64,000 nucleotides of DNA from Lepas anatifera (taxonomy: Eukaryota; Arthropoda; Thecostraca; Lepadidae). A model generated the notes under the pieces. It worked only from the letters and a program-made list of their open reading frames with translations, was not told the origin of the DNA and did not search any database. Each line of letters begins with the position of its first letter. Positions within the stretch are counted from its first letter, which is position 1. The stretch is from positions 1,590,001-1,654,000 of the forward strand of contig JAOTON010001681.1 in assembly GCA_034440635.1 (NCBI GenBank), given 5' to 3'. This document shows positions 44,275 through 57,722 of this stretch, piece by piece. The translations under genes were made by a program, and so were the position numbers.

Positions 44275-45282
44275 ACAGTTCACGAGCTCAGCAGGTGCTT
44301 GAAGTGTACCTACTGTGGTCACATAGAGGGATAGACCATTATTTCAGAAAGTTAAGACTGATACTGATACCAGCTCCATAGGCTGCCCCTCAGCTGGAAT
44401 ATCGGTGGGCCATGGCCCCCTGCTGCCCCTTTCGTTTTCTTCGCCCTGTATTGAGGGAAGGTATTGCCTTGCAATTTTTATCACATATTATGCCGTTAAA
44501 TAAACAAGTCTGTAGCAACGGGTTTTATATCGATGGCATAGTGACAGGTCAGTGCCATGACCTCTACTTTTTGATGATCTGATAAATTTGTAGAAAATTT
44601 AGAAATCAGGATAGAAGAAAATGTTAAAAGTTGCTTCTAACTCCTGGCACCAAGTGCACTTATGAAACTTCCGAAGATCAAGATCACATGAACAATGGAT
44701 ATATGACCCTGGGAGCGAGTCTTGGGTCACTCGTCCTTCCGCCAGAAGTTTTGCGCGAAATGTGCGGAGGGCTGTGGGCAGAGGCCTGATGAGGGCAGAG
44801 GGCTGTGTTAACGTGACCGTGTACCCCTTGATACTGTTAGAAGTCCCCGGTTATGCATTATGAATGTGCCAGATAACGGGATGGGTGGAAATGAAATCAT
44901 CACTGCAATTACTGCCCAGGGACGGATCCAGGGGGGGACAATCGGGCCATGTAACCCCCAAACCGAAATAGAGGGGGCCAAGCTCTCTTTTACTCCCTCC
45001 TCCAAGTAAACTAGTGCTTCAATTGTGATTGATTGGGGAGGAAGTGTTCGTCAGTAAAAACATTTTAAGCAAATTTTTTTCCGTTCGCAAAGTACCTCTT
45101 TGAAGGTCAATAAATGATTTGCCGCACCAGTCTAATCCTGCCGGGCAGCGCCTCCACCTCTCAAGGTGTCTTTTTTTGCACGCAGACGTCAGTTTGCCTC
45201 CCTCTTCCTCAACCAAGCGACTGGATGGCCTCTGACCGTACTCGCCAAACTTGAATATAGCCCAACGCCCTTGGCTCATAGA
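44275..45282. other. Unassigned stretch with one terminus-like motif
   Basis: CAGGGACGGATCCAGGGGGG near 44917 resembles a hAT-like terminus, but no partner or duplication was found. No gene is recognised. Confidence 0.35.
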
Positions 45283-45286
45283 TTAA

Positions 45287-46040
45287 CACGCGCATTGACG
45301 GGGGATGGGTACCCGCCATCCCCTTGGGGGTTTTTGGAGGTAGAATAAAAACAGCGGCGCGTAGCGCCACCGTACTTGGCATACCTTTTTTCTAATCATT
45401 TTTACAACTTTTCCGTAAATTTTAAGGTTAAGTCATTTCAAGTCAGGTCACTAGTGCAGGTCAAGTGACCTCGCCTAAAAAATTTTAACACTCACCCTGG
45501 TGGGCCTCCGAGTCACCTTCGCCATGGTGGGAGGTGTTCAAAAACCCCACTCGAACTCGGCGGATGTGGGATAGCGAAAAGCGTGAAATCTATTGGATAG
45601 CTCATACAAATTCACGAAGAAACCGCATCGGTCACTTTTTGGCTGAGGCCAATATTGAGTTCATGACAGGTCAAAGAAGGTTGCATGTTAGATTTTTTGG
45701 GCTCTAGTGTGTGACAGAGCTATGCTAGAATAATTTTGTAGGCACTATTCGCTTCCTCCCGTCACGGCAAATCGAATCATGTATAGTATGACTATACTAG
45801 GTCAAAACACAAAAATGACCTGACCTGACATCAGGTCATTTTTCAAGATCATCAATATCATCAAGATCACTACCCAACCTAGCATAGTCAAGTCAATATG
45901 CATATCAATCGACTCGGAATAGTAATCCAAACGTAATGGTATTAAAATAAAAGTCTATCATCGTTTCCTATAAAGTTATTGACCCAAGTCTGAAACTGCT
46001 TAAGTAGCCCCAGATGACCTATTAGAGGTCAAAAGTGACA
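45287..46040. mobile_element. Two TTAA elements (alpha family) joined in opposite directions
   Basis: A plus-strand left end starts after TTAA at 45283-45286 (CACGCGCATTGACGGGGG) and runs to about 45484. There another TTAA (45485-45488) is followed by CACTCACCCTGGTGGGCC, which is the reversed right end of the family. Sequence from there to about 46040 aligns in reverse with 14640-15101. A further left-end-like CACGCGCATTGACAGTGG follows TTAA at 46288-46291. The arrangement suggests insertion of one copy into another, then truncation. Confidence 0.55.
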
Positions 46041-46500
46041 AATAATTTTATTTCCCCGAGATCCGTTTCCAAACGTCGGGGGAGATCCGTTTCGCTGAGA
46101 CCCAGCCTAGAAGCGGCGCCATAGTTTCGATATAGGTGTCACTAAAAAACTTACAAAAGAGTGAAACCGAGTATGCTTGCGTCATTTTTTACTCCTTTGC
46201 TTTGCACCGTTCTCGAAGAAGTTTTTACGTTAAAAATAAAAATGTTAAAAGCTAAGGCCTGTCGTCTGCCGGTAAAAATGTTATCAATTAACACGCGCAT
46301 TGACAGTGGTTGGACCTTCGCTTCGCTTTGATGGGGAGGGCGGGAACCCACCTAAGATCTCGAGAACCACGCTAGATAGCGAGAAACAGTTAAGGGTGTT
46401 GGATGACCAATCCAATTTGTTTTAAATTTGGGCGAACGGCAGACAGTCGATAAAAAGAAAAAGAGTTAGAAAGCCAGAAGCTGCGCTTATGGAAAAGGGT
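46041..46500. other. Unassigned stretch with a TTAA terminus
   Basis: Apart from the terminus-like CACGCGCATTGACAGTGG after TTAA at 46288, nothing is recognised. Confidence 0.35.
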
Positions 46501-49500
46501 GAATGATCAGTTTTGAACGAAATTTACAGGTGTCCAGGAACTGGTAAGGAACTGTTAAGGCCTTGTATCCGCTCCTAGCTACATAGATTACACCCATGGA
46601 CACGATATCAAGGTTGAGAGCATAATGAATTGCAGAGTGCACAGTCTTGAGGCAATATCTAAAGGAAGGCAAGACAAAAACATGGGACAGGTTACATAAA
46701 TTAGAAAAAAAAGTTCCAAAGAGGTAGGATGGAACACACACATGTGTGGTCCACATGCTTGCGCTAAGCCTGAAAAACGCAGGACAAATCACCGTGACAC
46801 GGGGTATCCCGCATCACACGCGTACGTACACATGCACCAGAAACATACATTCTCAAACAACCACATATACAGAAACATATTCAGAAATCACGCACACAAG
46901 CGCACACGTGTGTATACTTAAACCTAACCACACAGAGGTACTCTCACGTGTGTTATCATGTAGACGGGTTGAAAAGTTAAGGAGTCGACAATTTACATCC
47001 AACATCAGCTCAGCAAGCTATATGAGGCGTCCCGTGGAAAATTTTACATAGGACTCAACTGAGCTCTCAGAACTTAGATATAATACATCCCTCAGTATGT
47101 TTCTAAAGGTTAATTGACATTAATAGCTACTAAGGAAAAGTTTTTCAAGATAATTTTAAACCCAGGCTTAGATTTTGGAATGTCTGATATGTTTGGAATT
47201 TTAGTTGCTATAATTTCGTTCCATGTTTTATGGCAGTTGATAGTAAATACAAAGGTTCTGTATCGAGTTTCTGCGGCAGGAACAATAAAGTGCCTAATTC
47301 TACGAGTGTTTCTACCATCACTGTTAAGCTGAAAAGACCTTGAGTATGAATCAAGTAGTTCATTGTTGAGAAACCGATGGTGTATGAGCAGTTTTCGTTG
47401 TTGTATCATATCAGGAAATTTCAGTATACCAAGTGATTTGAAGATGGGTGAAGATGGAGCTCTATAATGACATTTTCCTATTATCCTAATTATTCGTTTT
47501 TGTACCGTTAGTATTTTGGTCAGGTTAGTGTTGTAATTTGCTCCCCATACAAACCCACAGTACCCCAGGTAAGGAGAAATCAGCGAGTGATAAAGCAAGA
47601 GAAGACATTTTGTATCCATAAATGATTTTGCTCTGGCTATGACTCCTATATTGCGACATATTGTGTTGTACGTTTCATTGATGTGATTCTTAAGCTTAAG
47701 GTCTTCATCTATTAGAACACCGAGATACTTTATACTCGCTGAGCGTTGAATTTGTTGTGAATGAAGGTATATATCTAAGTCTGTTTTTATCAGAAACTGA
47801 GTAAATTTGATAGAAAGTTTTGGACATGTTGAGTGTTAATCCGTTCGAACATAGCCAGCTGAAAATTAGGGGTAGTGCTTGGTTTATTTTTGTTAGAATA
47901 TTTGATTTAGACTCATGGAAGAAGATTGCAGTGTCATCGGCAAACATGTAAAACTGTGGGGCGGACGTACTTCTTAAAATATCGTTTACATATAGATTGA
48001 ACAGCAGGGGGCCGAGAATGGATCCTTGTGGAACTCCTGTTGTGATGTTTTGGGGTTCAGACCTAACACTTTCTAATTTCGTGATCTGGGTTCTTTTTTC
48101 AAGGTAAGAAGTAAATATATTCAAAGAGGATCCTCTAATTCCATATCTATACATTTTCTTCAGGAGAATTTTATGATCAACCGTGTCAAACGCCTTCTTC
48201 AGGTCTAGGAATATGCCAACTGAGGTTTGGTTCCGACAGAGACTAGTTGTTATTTTGTCATGTATTATTGAGGCTGGCATGTAGGTCGAGTGAAATTTTC
48301 TAAATCCAAACTGAAAATCATATAGTATGTGGTTTGCTTGCAGAAACGTGAGAAGTTGATTATATAGGATACGTTCTAAGATTTTTGATAAGGTAGGGAG
48401 CAGTGAAATGGGTCTCTAATTGGTGAATAGTTTTTGCATCCTGATTTAAATATGGGTTTAATAACATCAATCTTAAGGCAATCAGGAAAGGTGTGTTGCT
48501 CTAGACAGAGATTAATGAGATAGGTGACTTCCTGTAGGATGTATGGCGAAAGCTTTTTAAGCAGGTGGTCACTAATATCATCGATACCAGGGCCTGTGTT
48601 TTTCAAATCTGCTATTATGTGTGCCACATACTCTGCATTCACAGGTGAAAGTTGCATGAGTGAAGAGGTCTCAAAATCCTGGAGGTAGCTTAAAGGGTCT
48701 ATGTTAGATGTTGGAAGTTTATTTTCTAGTTTGTTTCCAATTGTTGCAAAGAAGGCATTGAATGTACTTGATATTTCCTTTGGGTCACTGATTTCCCCAT
48801 GTTCAGTATCAAATGTTTTGGGCAGAGGGTTTGAGGTTTTCTTGTTTCGGTAAATGATTTCGGTAATTGTTTGCAAGAGTTTCCGGGAGTTATTTTTGTG
48901 TTCATCGATGAGTCTTTGGTAGTGCAATTTTTTAAAATATTTTATAATCGCATTAAGTCTGTTCCTCTCTCTACTATACTGTTGTCTATTGTATGTAGTA
49001 CGATTTCGTATGAATTTTTATAGAGCTTATTCTTCGTATTTATGCTCCTAAGTATCGATTTGGTGATCCATGGCTGTATAGGGTCATCATTTCGAGTTTT
49101 AGCTTTCTGTGACATTTTTTTTAGTTCAGTTTGAATAGTTTTAATTAGCAAGTTTGCATATATGTTTGCATCATTTGAGGCAGGATATAACCCTAATTGT
49201 CGTTTTATTTTTTGACCCAAGTTCATTTACTTTGGACATATTGAAACAGAGGGCTTCACTGGAGGGTTGAACAATTTTTTAGACCTGGAAAAGTGTACCA
49301 CGAGAAAGACTGGTAAGTGGTCGCTAATGTCATGTAGGAAAACACAAGATTGTTGGATGTGCTGGGGTATGTTGGTAATAATGTTGTCAATTAATGTGGC
49401 TGAATTTTTAGTAATTCGTGTGGGTATGCTAATTGATGGAAGGAACCCCCCCCGTTGAAAGAGAAGTCATGAGTTGGTCTGCTGCGTCTGAGTGGTTAAT

Positions 49501-49626
49501 TTGAAGTAGGTCGATGTTGAAATCTCCTGCGATGATGCATTTCCTGTGGCTATTTGTTACTTTTGATATTAATTCATCTAGGTATTCAAGTAAGATACTT
49601 GGCTCATAAGAAGAGAACGTGTACAA
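46500..49626 (-). mobile_element. CR1/Jockey-type LINE, 5' truncated
   Basis: The element runs on the minus strand. The 5' side starts in mid endonuclease domain near 49626, and the coding part ends at 47110. The following 600 bases are compatible with a 3' untranslated region, including a TG-rich section (46830-46930 on this strand), but the exact 3' end is not fixed. The 5' side nearly abuts the hAT-like element at 49676. Confidence 0.75.
47110..49626 (-). pseudogene. LINE endonuclease/reverse transcriptase ORF, CR1/Jockey group
   Basis: The protein copies LINE RNA into DNA at a nicked target. In order it shows the late endonuclease motifs IAGDFNIDL and, in another frame, SDHLPVF. A linker and the reverse transcriptase follow: VGIFLDLKKAFDTVDH, TTGVPQGSILGPLLFNLYVN and FADDTAIFF with the catalytic DD. 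The thumb-like end has LLYHSLISPYLGYCGFVWG and KRIIRIIGK. Frame breaks occur in a C-run near 49446-49453, near 49228, 48935, 48405 and 47720; otherwise the sequence is well kept. The first ~90 residues of the endonuclease are missing. The combination fits the CR1/Daphne/Jockey group; the exact clade needs a tree. Confidence 0.85.
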
Positions 49627-51148
49627 TTTTTCGCAAGGTCACATTTAATGCCACGAGAGGTCGAGGCATGCCACCCAGGGGCGCAGCCAGAGCTTTGGTA
49701 TGGGGGGGCACACCAACTTTGAGGTGCGCCTCGGGGAAAAAGGGCACTTTTTAACGTGACCTAAACAACTTACTATATCTTTGTTTATATAATTTTTTGG
49801 GCATCTTTGTTTCAATAAAAATGCAAATAAATCATTGACGGAGAAGGAAAACTCGATTAAAACCGAAAAAGGAAAAATATCACCAAAATGTCATGGAAGT
49901 AGCCAAAACACGACTGTTTTGGATAGATTTAAGGACAAATCAGCCAACTCATGCAAGTACTTAACATCAGAGAAATCAGCAGAGCATGTGATATCTGTAA
50001 CAATGTGCAGGTTAAGGCATATTGGAGTCGAAAAATCATTTGTTATGCCCATTGGTTTTGTCGTAACGAGTGAGCCCTGGCTGAACGCGGATTAAGATCC
50101 TTGCCTCCCACAGTCGCCGTGGGACGAGGAGTAGCATAGTGTCTTTGGAAGACCACATTTTTGCTGCCGGAAAAATGTGGGAGATAGCTTTGAACGCGTT
50201 TATTAAGTTCCATGTTCTCAAGGATCGGCCCCAGTTAAGAGTCAATAAAAGGTGAACAGGCCGGTGGTTTGGATGGGGAGGGTGTGACTGGGCTGAAAAT
50301 TGTGAAAACTAGTTCTTCATTTAAATTAATTAGTAGAAATCCTTGTTTAGGGAACTTTCCTCTGAGCTCAGGGGCACATGCCTTTTTATCATCCCTTTCG
50401 AGAATCCACCAGTATAAGAAGCAATTAATATAACCAGGGGTGCCTAAGTATCACAAGCCGTTTTAGACATTCCTCATTCCTCGTTAGCTCCGTTTTACAA
50501 GGTGAGTTTCTATTGTGTTTTTTCCTCTATATTTTGCACCATTAGGCATCACAAGTTACATTCATGCATCGTAACATTTTTCACTTTTTCAATACTCTTA
50601 GCTTCACCATCTTCACATTCCACGAAAAAATCACAAACCCAGTTTTCCTCATAAGCACTTTCAATCCCACCCCACCCCACCCCTCCCGACCGCACTATTT
50701 TTAGGCAGGCATTACCTATACCGCCAAATATTGTGTTTGCACTCAGCCTGTCAATGGCATATGGAGCTAGAACCCGTTAGATACACCTGACAAAGGTCCC
50801 CAGGTGGCACCGCGCGGAGAGCGCCCGACGCGGGGCGCCGGGGCATCAATTCCGCCGCCTACCCCGCGCCTCCGGACCCAGGGGCCCGGCGGCGCGGAGG
50901 AGTCCCTGAGTCCACCCGGGCGCACAGTAAATTACTGAGCGCCCAAGCGGACTCCCCCCTGCGCCCCTGTCCTACGGAAGGGGAGTACTAGTCGCACTTC
51001 TCCAAATGCGACCCAACCCCTCCGTCGGACAGCAGTGTGGCTCCAGACGCGAGGTCAGGAGCCCACAGGGGGAGGCAGGCTCTCGGCGCCAGGCAGCCCC
51101 CGCGCAGCGCCACCAAGAGGACTATATTTTGGGTTTGCAAGGTGCTAT

Positions 51149-54100
51149 TCAAAACGATAATCGTAATTCCTCATCAACAAAAGGTCTCCATCTAGATTTA
51201 AACTGTTCTAGTCTTCCTTTTCTCTTTGCCGTATACAGATCGATTTTAAACAACCTCAATAAGCGAGAGACGAAGTGATTAACGTCCATATTTCCATCAC
51301 TGAAGCGCTGAGATACAATAAATTGTTTTGCATTTAGAATTATAAAATTAATAATTGGTGAGGCCTCAATAGATCCGAAAATAATATTTCTCTCGTTCAT
51401 GTCAAATTTCCATCGTTGTTCTAGCCTTTGATTCATTTTTGACACCAATAGGACCCAAAAGCTACGCACACATTCGCAATTTAAGAAAAAATGTTGAATT
51501 GTTTCAATTTCACCACACTGATCACAAAATGAGTCGTCCACAACAGATCGAACGCACAAGTACCGTTTCGTTGGGAAAAATCTGTGCAAGATTCTGAATT
51601 GTAAATTTTGTAGTTTAGTAGATTGTGTTATCCTAAATGGTAATGAATATATCTTTTTCCAATTATCGCCAAAATTTATCGCCTCATTTGTCCATCTTAT
51701 TTGTGCACTTGGCGTGACCTCTCGTAACCATTTGCTGCGAAAGAATTTTGAACTAATAAATTTTATATTAACTTCCTTGCTCTTTATGTGTACAGTTGGT
51801 TTCGTGAGTCTATTTTCAGGGCTTAATCTTTCACTCCCAGCAATCCAACGTCTCCATTGTAAAGGTATAGCTTGATACCAACTCATGTATACCAGCCTAT
51901 TTAACTTAAGTCCAGGGTAACTTTGTTTAAACTGCTCATAGGTATAAGCTTGCCCCTCATTATCGAAAAGATCGTCGACTAAAATAATGTCTCGTCTATA
52001 AAGTGCAAGAGAAAAAATAGGCTTTCCACCCACACGGATCGCAACATTATTCCAAATTAATTGCATTCGAACCTCTGTGCCATTGGTAGGTTCCTTCACC
52101 GGGAGACATTCTCTCAACCATCTGAGCATTTCTGTATAAAATGAAGAAATTCTCGTAGTTTTTACCCAAATATCGCCGTAATTCATGTGTAGAATGTGCT
52201 CGTATTTTAACCCCAACCGGTTCAAAAGTATTCTAGACGACACCAGATCCTTGTTAGCGAATAATTTGCCGAACCATGAAACTCGTATGCTTTTATAAAT
52301 ACTTTCGACATTGGGCGCATTCATGCCTCCACTTGCGATGTCTTGGAACAGAACATCGCGAGATACTTTAGGTGGTCGCCCTCTCCAGATAAACCTCATA
52401 ATTTTCGACTGTATCATGTTGAGACATTTCTGGTTAATCGATACAACGGAAGTGATATAAATCAGTCTAGAAATAATGAGAGATTTAGCAATAGTAATCT
52501 TTCCCTTTAATGTTAAATCTCGCTGTGACCACTGATTTAGAGTGTTTTGTATTTTCCCCACAATTGGTTGAATGTTATGTTCGTCGCAGTTTTCCGAGGC
52601 ACTGAATTGTATACCTAGAATTTTGACCTGTTTTGAGGGCGTTGCACCGCAAATTTCGTGACAAGAACACTTGCTAGCACCGAGCCACATGAACTGAGAT
52701 TTTTCTAGGTTTAGCTGAAGACCTGAAATTTTTCCAAAGTTGTTTATGATCTCAAGTGCGTTTTCGGCTGAATCTGCGTTGTCGACAAAAAGTGTCGTAT
52801 CATCGATGTATTGAGAGATTTTTGACTCTACTTGTGACACTTTTATCCCTTTAACGTTTTCGGATGCTCGAATTTTGATTGCTAATATTTCTACCACCAG
52901 ACAAAATAATAAACTAGATGATGGGCACCCTTGCTGTAATCCTCGCGAAGGATTGAACCAATGTGATGTATAGCCGTTGTTAATGATTGCAAGTTCAGTG
53001 TCTTTATGCAAAAGCTGAATCCACTGGATGAAAAGCGAACCAAAGCCAAATGTTCTTAAGGTATCGTAGATGAAACCATGCTCAACCGTGTTGAACGCGT
53101 TTTGAAAATCCAGAGCAATTAATATGCCATTCAAATTATCTTTGTTAGAATATTTTATAACGTCATCTATCATTCTTAAGTTAAATCCTATATTCCTGCC
53201 ACGAATTGAGCCTGTTTGGTCCGGTGTAACTAGTTTTGGTATTACCCGCATGATTCTGTTGGCTAACACTTTAGCCACGATTTTATACACAATATCCAAC
53301 AAGCAAATCGCTCTTTTGTTCTTCAAATTTTTTTGGTCTCCCTTTTTTGGTATCATGGTAATGACAGCCCTTCTCTGCGTGACGAAAAAATGACCCTGTG
53401 ACTTTGCTTGATTAATATAGTTCATTAAAATAGTTTCCAAGTCAAGCCAGAAGAACTGAAAAAATTCCTTTGAGAATCCTGAAACTGAGGGAGACTTTAT
53501 TATTTGCCATAACATCAAGCGCTGCTTTACACTCAATGTTTGTTATAGGGGCATCGGTCAAAGCGCGATCCTCATCGGTCAGTTGCGGGAAATCTAAAGT
53601 CCCTAAAAATTCTCTGCAAAGTGAATGACTGTCATCGATCAAATTGTTTTGTGTGGTTAAATATAAATTTTTAAAATAATCCCTACAAAAATTTAGTATA
53701 TTCGTATTCCCGGTAACTAACATGTTATCATCAGTCTGAAGAACGTTAACCTCCTTTTTAATTTTTCTGTTCCGGCTCAAATTCAGGAAATATTTCGTGG
53801 GCCGCTCTCCCTCCTCTATCCATCGAGCCCCACTGAACACCATTGCCCTCTTTCCCTTCTCCTCCTCTATGTCGTTCACTACATTTTTCAGCTCTTGGTA
53901 CTGCTGTATGAGTTCGTCACTGGGGTTTGTAGCCATTTGACTCTCACATTTTTCTAATATTAGCATAAATTTTTCATTCTCTTTACGCCTTTCTTTCCCA
54001 ATTTCTTTCCATCTCCTGATACTGATGACTCGAATGTTGCTTGAGAGCAGTTCTAACTTTAAACCCCAATCAGAAATTCCGCAATATACCTCCTCTCCTG

Positions 54101-54953
54101 TCGTTGCCTTTTGCATCTCTAACTTGGCTAAATGGATGAACTTGCTATCTTGAAGGAGATCGTTTCTGAAGCGAAATAGCCCAGGGCCCTTATTCGAAGC
54201 GAAAATAACAATTTCTGCAGTTACTATACTGTGATCGCTTAAGATTGATGGTTTAATTTCGGACCTATTCACAACATGATTAGAAATAATACGTCTGCCT
54301 CCAAAAATATAATCGATTCGCGATTGCTGCACAGGAGCTGTTAGACGTTTCCATGTGTAGCGGGTCAATTCAGGGTTCTTGTGTCGCCACAAGTCTATCA
54401 AATCATGCTCCTGAAGAATGTTGTTAAGCTTTCTTGATGCATTAGATGGACGGAATCTCACATTACTTGTTTCTCGTTCCGTTAGATGTGCATTCATGTC
54501 ACCGCAAATTAACAGATAGCCTTTCTCGACGTCAGACAAAGATTCAATTTTATCATTTAGCAAAGTGAAAAATTCTAGTTGCTCTCTCTGTTTGTTCTGG
54601 GTGGGTGCATATACTGCTATCAACTTAACACAACAATTTTCAAACGCCAAATCCAAAATCAAAAGTCGTCCGTTTTCCTCTATGTGAGTGGCATTTACTG
54701 TGCAGGTACCTTGCAATGATTTCGGCATGAGCACAGCTACACCACATTCGCTACCACTGCGACCATGGGACAAAATAATTTGACTTCCCCATTCTCTCTG
54801 CCAAAAGGTGTTATCATTTCCGTTTGAATGAGTTTCCTGTAACACTACCACATAATTCGGAAAGTTAACGTGAAGGAACCGGAAAATGGAGCGTCTTTTC
54901 GTTACCTGACGTAAACCTCTAACGTTAAAGGTTAAGACGTTCAGCTCTGGCAT
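51149..54953 (-). pseudogene. L1/Tx1-type LINE ORF2: endonuclease and reverse transcriptase
   Basis: The first 503 residues hold an APE-type endonuclease with LTFNVRGL at the start, VLQETHSN (metal-binding Glu), CGDMNAHL and SDHSIV (catalytic His). The next 795 residues, in another frame, hold the reverse transcriptase: RRAVITMIPKKGD, ILIALDFQNAFNTVEH, RGLQQGCPSSSLLFCLVVE and QYIDDTTLF, the catalytic YxDD with Ile at x. A C-terminal CDQCGEIETIQHFFLNC is the CCHC motif of the L1 group. The start ATG at 54953 follows a stop-free leader. The join falls within NNKSP, where one base is missing near 53490-53500. That single frameshift is the only break seen in about 1,270 codons. Confidence 0.92.
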
Positions 54954-56451
54954 TTTATTTGAAGTATCTCATCCAATTCAAGTCATAAACTCTCATCCCA
55001 TTGGAGCTATTTTGAACGAGCCGCGTGAGGATCTTATCACGTGATGACCAGAGATGGGAGATGCGGAGTGGAACATAACTAGCGCCACCTACCATTAGTT
55101 GACTGAATTAGGGTTTCCATTGTGTCCGGCTCGACGATTCAGCACAAGAAAATCCTTGAATCTTGCATTTACAAAGAAGAAATAATAAATACTGTGGGTT
55201 CGTAATCTATGCATCGACAAGCTGAGGCTTAAATAGCTGCTATGTACTAGTTTTTTCTTTCCTCCCTGCCCACCACACCAGCCACCAAACGACATTTTTA
55301 GCTCCCGACCCCAGCCATGCTTTCCTAACCCCCCTCCCTCACTAAACATCATTTTGTGTTAACACTGACCCCGCCAGACACGAGGACGGGGCCCCGGGCA
55401 GCCAGCGTGCGACCGAGGCGCTTATAGTATCTGCTGCCAAATTACAATTGAACAAATGTACCTATGCTGCTCTGGTCATCTAACACAGGACGTGATTCCG
55501 ACCAACATGGCCTCGGCTATCGGATTATGCAGCCTTACACGCAAAACACACACCGACACTCTGTTGATGAACAGTGCACATTAGAATCAATAACATGGGA
55601 ATGAACATCAACTTACAGTTCTCTTTGACGAGAGGAGCCAGGATCCCCGGCGGCCGCCCACGGGGGTGCATCTGGGATGTGCTGTCGGAAGGTTGTGCGC
55701 CGACCAAACGTTGAGCCCGAGAGATGTCGCGCGGGCGGCCGCCGAGGAGCCCGGGACACAGCGTTATGAGCTGCGGATACATTCACCTATTTTAGTCGTA
55801 TGGCAAGTATCCTGCTACACATCAATTTCATTATTCAAAACATTACATCACAATATTCTGGCTATACCATAAAGTTCAGCAAATGGATTCTCAATCAACT
55901 ATGTCCATGCTCCAGCTTAAAGTAATGTTTCTATTGGATTTACGGGCTTAATAATTACACAAGCTATACGGCGACAGCCCTTTAAGACACACAGATAAAT
56001 TCCGTATGATTACTCAAATTATTTCCTGCTGGGTAAGTGCCAATACATTTCCAGATGCACAATGATGAGAGTTACAAGATATGACGATTATATTATGCAT
56101 CAACCACCCCATAGCAGTAATACAGTAAGAGACCAGTAAGATGAAAACCCGCAGAGTCGGAAATACCCAGTTACCAATCTCCAACGCAGATTGAAGCCGA
56201 ATACCAACTCCAGTGGTGATTTTCAGACTAGGTGGACTGAAAAAACGCGATGTCCTGTGTTTTCCTGCGACACGGGAGGTCCGGCACCATCTGCATGACA
56301 ACTGCCCGTGATTCCGACACACGAGACTCGAAATACCCCCGTGAAGCCATGCAAACGCAAACATATAACATACAATTACAAGCACCAGTTTTGTTCGAAT
56401 TCACTAACTCAAAGCATTATGTTTTACTGAATCCATCAACACCTATCCCGA
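54954..56451 (-). other. Long spacer between LINE ORF1 and ORF2
   Basis: This 1.5-kb interval has no recognisable domain. It includes a G/C-rich part near 55620-55760 with inverted CGGCCGCC motifs. In most L1-group elements the two frames overlap or lie close together, so the length is unusual. It may hold an extra insertion, but no ends were found. Confidence 0.5.
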
Positions 56452-57722
56452 TTATTTGCCTGAGTTCACGAGAGACCTCGCTCCATCATGAACCGCAGCT
56501 GCATCATCACCACCAGCGTCCATTGTCGCTCCATGTCCCGCCTCCGTCTGCCTTCCCGGAGTCGCCGCCCGGAAACTCTCCACCGCACCTACCACGGGCC
56601 CCGGCCGGGGGCCTCCCGTCGCCTCCGGAGAGCGGCGGGTCCCCTCCGCCGTAGACGCCGGGCCAAACAGACGGCCACCAGGCCGCGACCCCGGAGCCGG
56701 GCGCGGGCTACGTCGTAGCTGGTCGCGCCGGTCTCCCAACCGCCAGCCGCGCTGCTGCCCACGACGATCAGGCAGCTCCGGAAGCTTGCCACCCAACAAG
56801 TTCCGCAGCTGTTCCTGGCTCTTCACCATGATGTTTGCTCCTTTTGGAGTCGTGCGGCAGTACACAAAGCCACGGCGCGTAAAAACGGACGCGACCTTAC
56901 TGCCGTTCTCGGGGCCGCGCGCAGCGAGCAACAGCTGATAGATTCGCTGCATGTCCGGCACCAGCGACTCATTAATAAACAGTGGCGCCATCTCTGACTG
57001 CGCCGGAGCACCACCGCGGCTATGAGAGACCCGCTCTCCGGCCATGCCACGCCCCGGGAACAGCTCAAAGCGGCGTTCGAAAACAGTGTCCCGGACACTC
57101 CTCCTTAGAAATTTTACGATGACTTTCGAGTCCGACTCCAAGCGATGGGCGACTTGGATATCATCTGACGAAAGCAGGAGTCCTGGGAAGCGAGAATTGA
57201 GGACCTCGACCACTCTAGGCACCATATCTTCTCCCTGAGTGCGGTTCCCAAATGCCCCACAAGTCAGAATCAGAGATGAAAGACGCCGATTTCGGTCAAT
57301 TCCATCCAGCCTGTCACGCAGCTCCTCGTTTTCCTCCTTTCTCTGCTGGCATTCCTTCTTCAGATCAGTTATAGCCCTATCTTTGTCGAAAATTTCACTT
57401 TCCAATACCTCCCGTCTTTTTTCCATACATTCAAATTTTCTTTCTAGCGCTTTGATGATTTGGTCGTTGCCTTTCTCTATGAGGTCCTTAATCGCCTCTA
57501 GAGTGACGACAGCTCTGGCCGAACCCACCTCAGTATGCGGACGTGGCGATTTGTGATCATCTGGTTTTCTGATATTTTTTGACGCTTCCTTTCCAGGTTA
57601 CGTGTCATTTCACTCACTGATAGTTGTCGTTTCGTCCTGGAAGCCGTATCAGTGCCGGTACCGGATGCTGCATCGGTAAAAACCGAATCTCGGTCATTAT
57701 CACTGAACTCAGTGTCCGACAT
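56452..57722 (-). pseudogene. LINE ORF1 (nucleic-acid-binding protein) with one frameshift
   Basis: ORF1 proteins bind LINE RNA and form the particle used in retrotransposition. The frame from 57722 begins MSDTEFSDNDRDSVFTDAAS and runs to about NLERKRQKISEN. The frame then changes, probably by one base in an A-run near 57560-57570, and continues as KSPRPHTEVGSARAVV to 56452. A coiled coil follows (MEKRREVLESEIFDKDRAIT and onward). Next come a domain with DDIQVAHRLE and SKVIVKFLRR, like the ORF1 RNA-binding fold, and VPDMQRIYQLLLAAR with TRRGFVYCR. The C-terminal 100 residues are rich in Arg, Gly and Pro. Total length is about 420 residues. Confidence 0.75.

Noticed and set aside
49835..50095. 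86-codon frame at the left of the large hAT-like element as a transposase
   Set aside because: No hAT motif, and the sister copy at about 29360 has disrupted frames.
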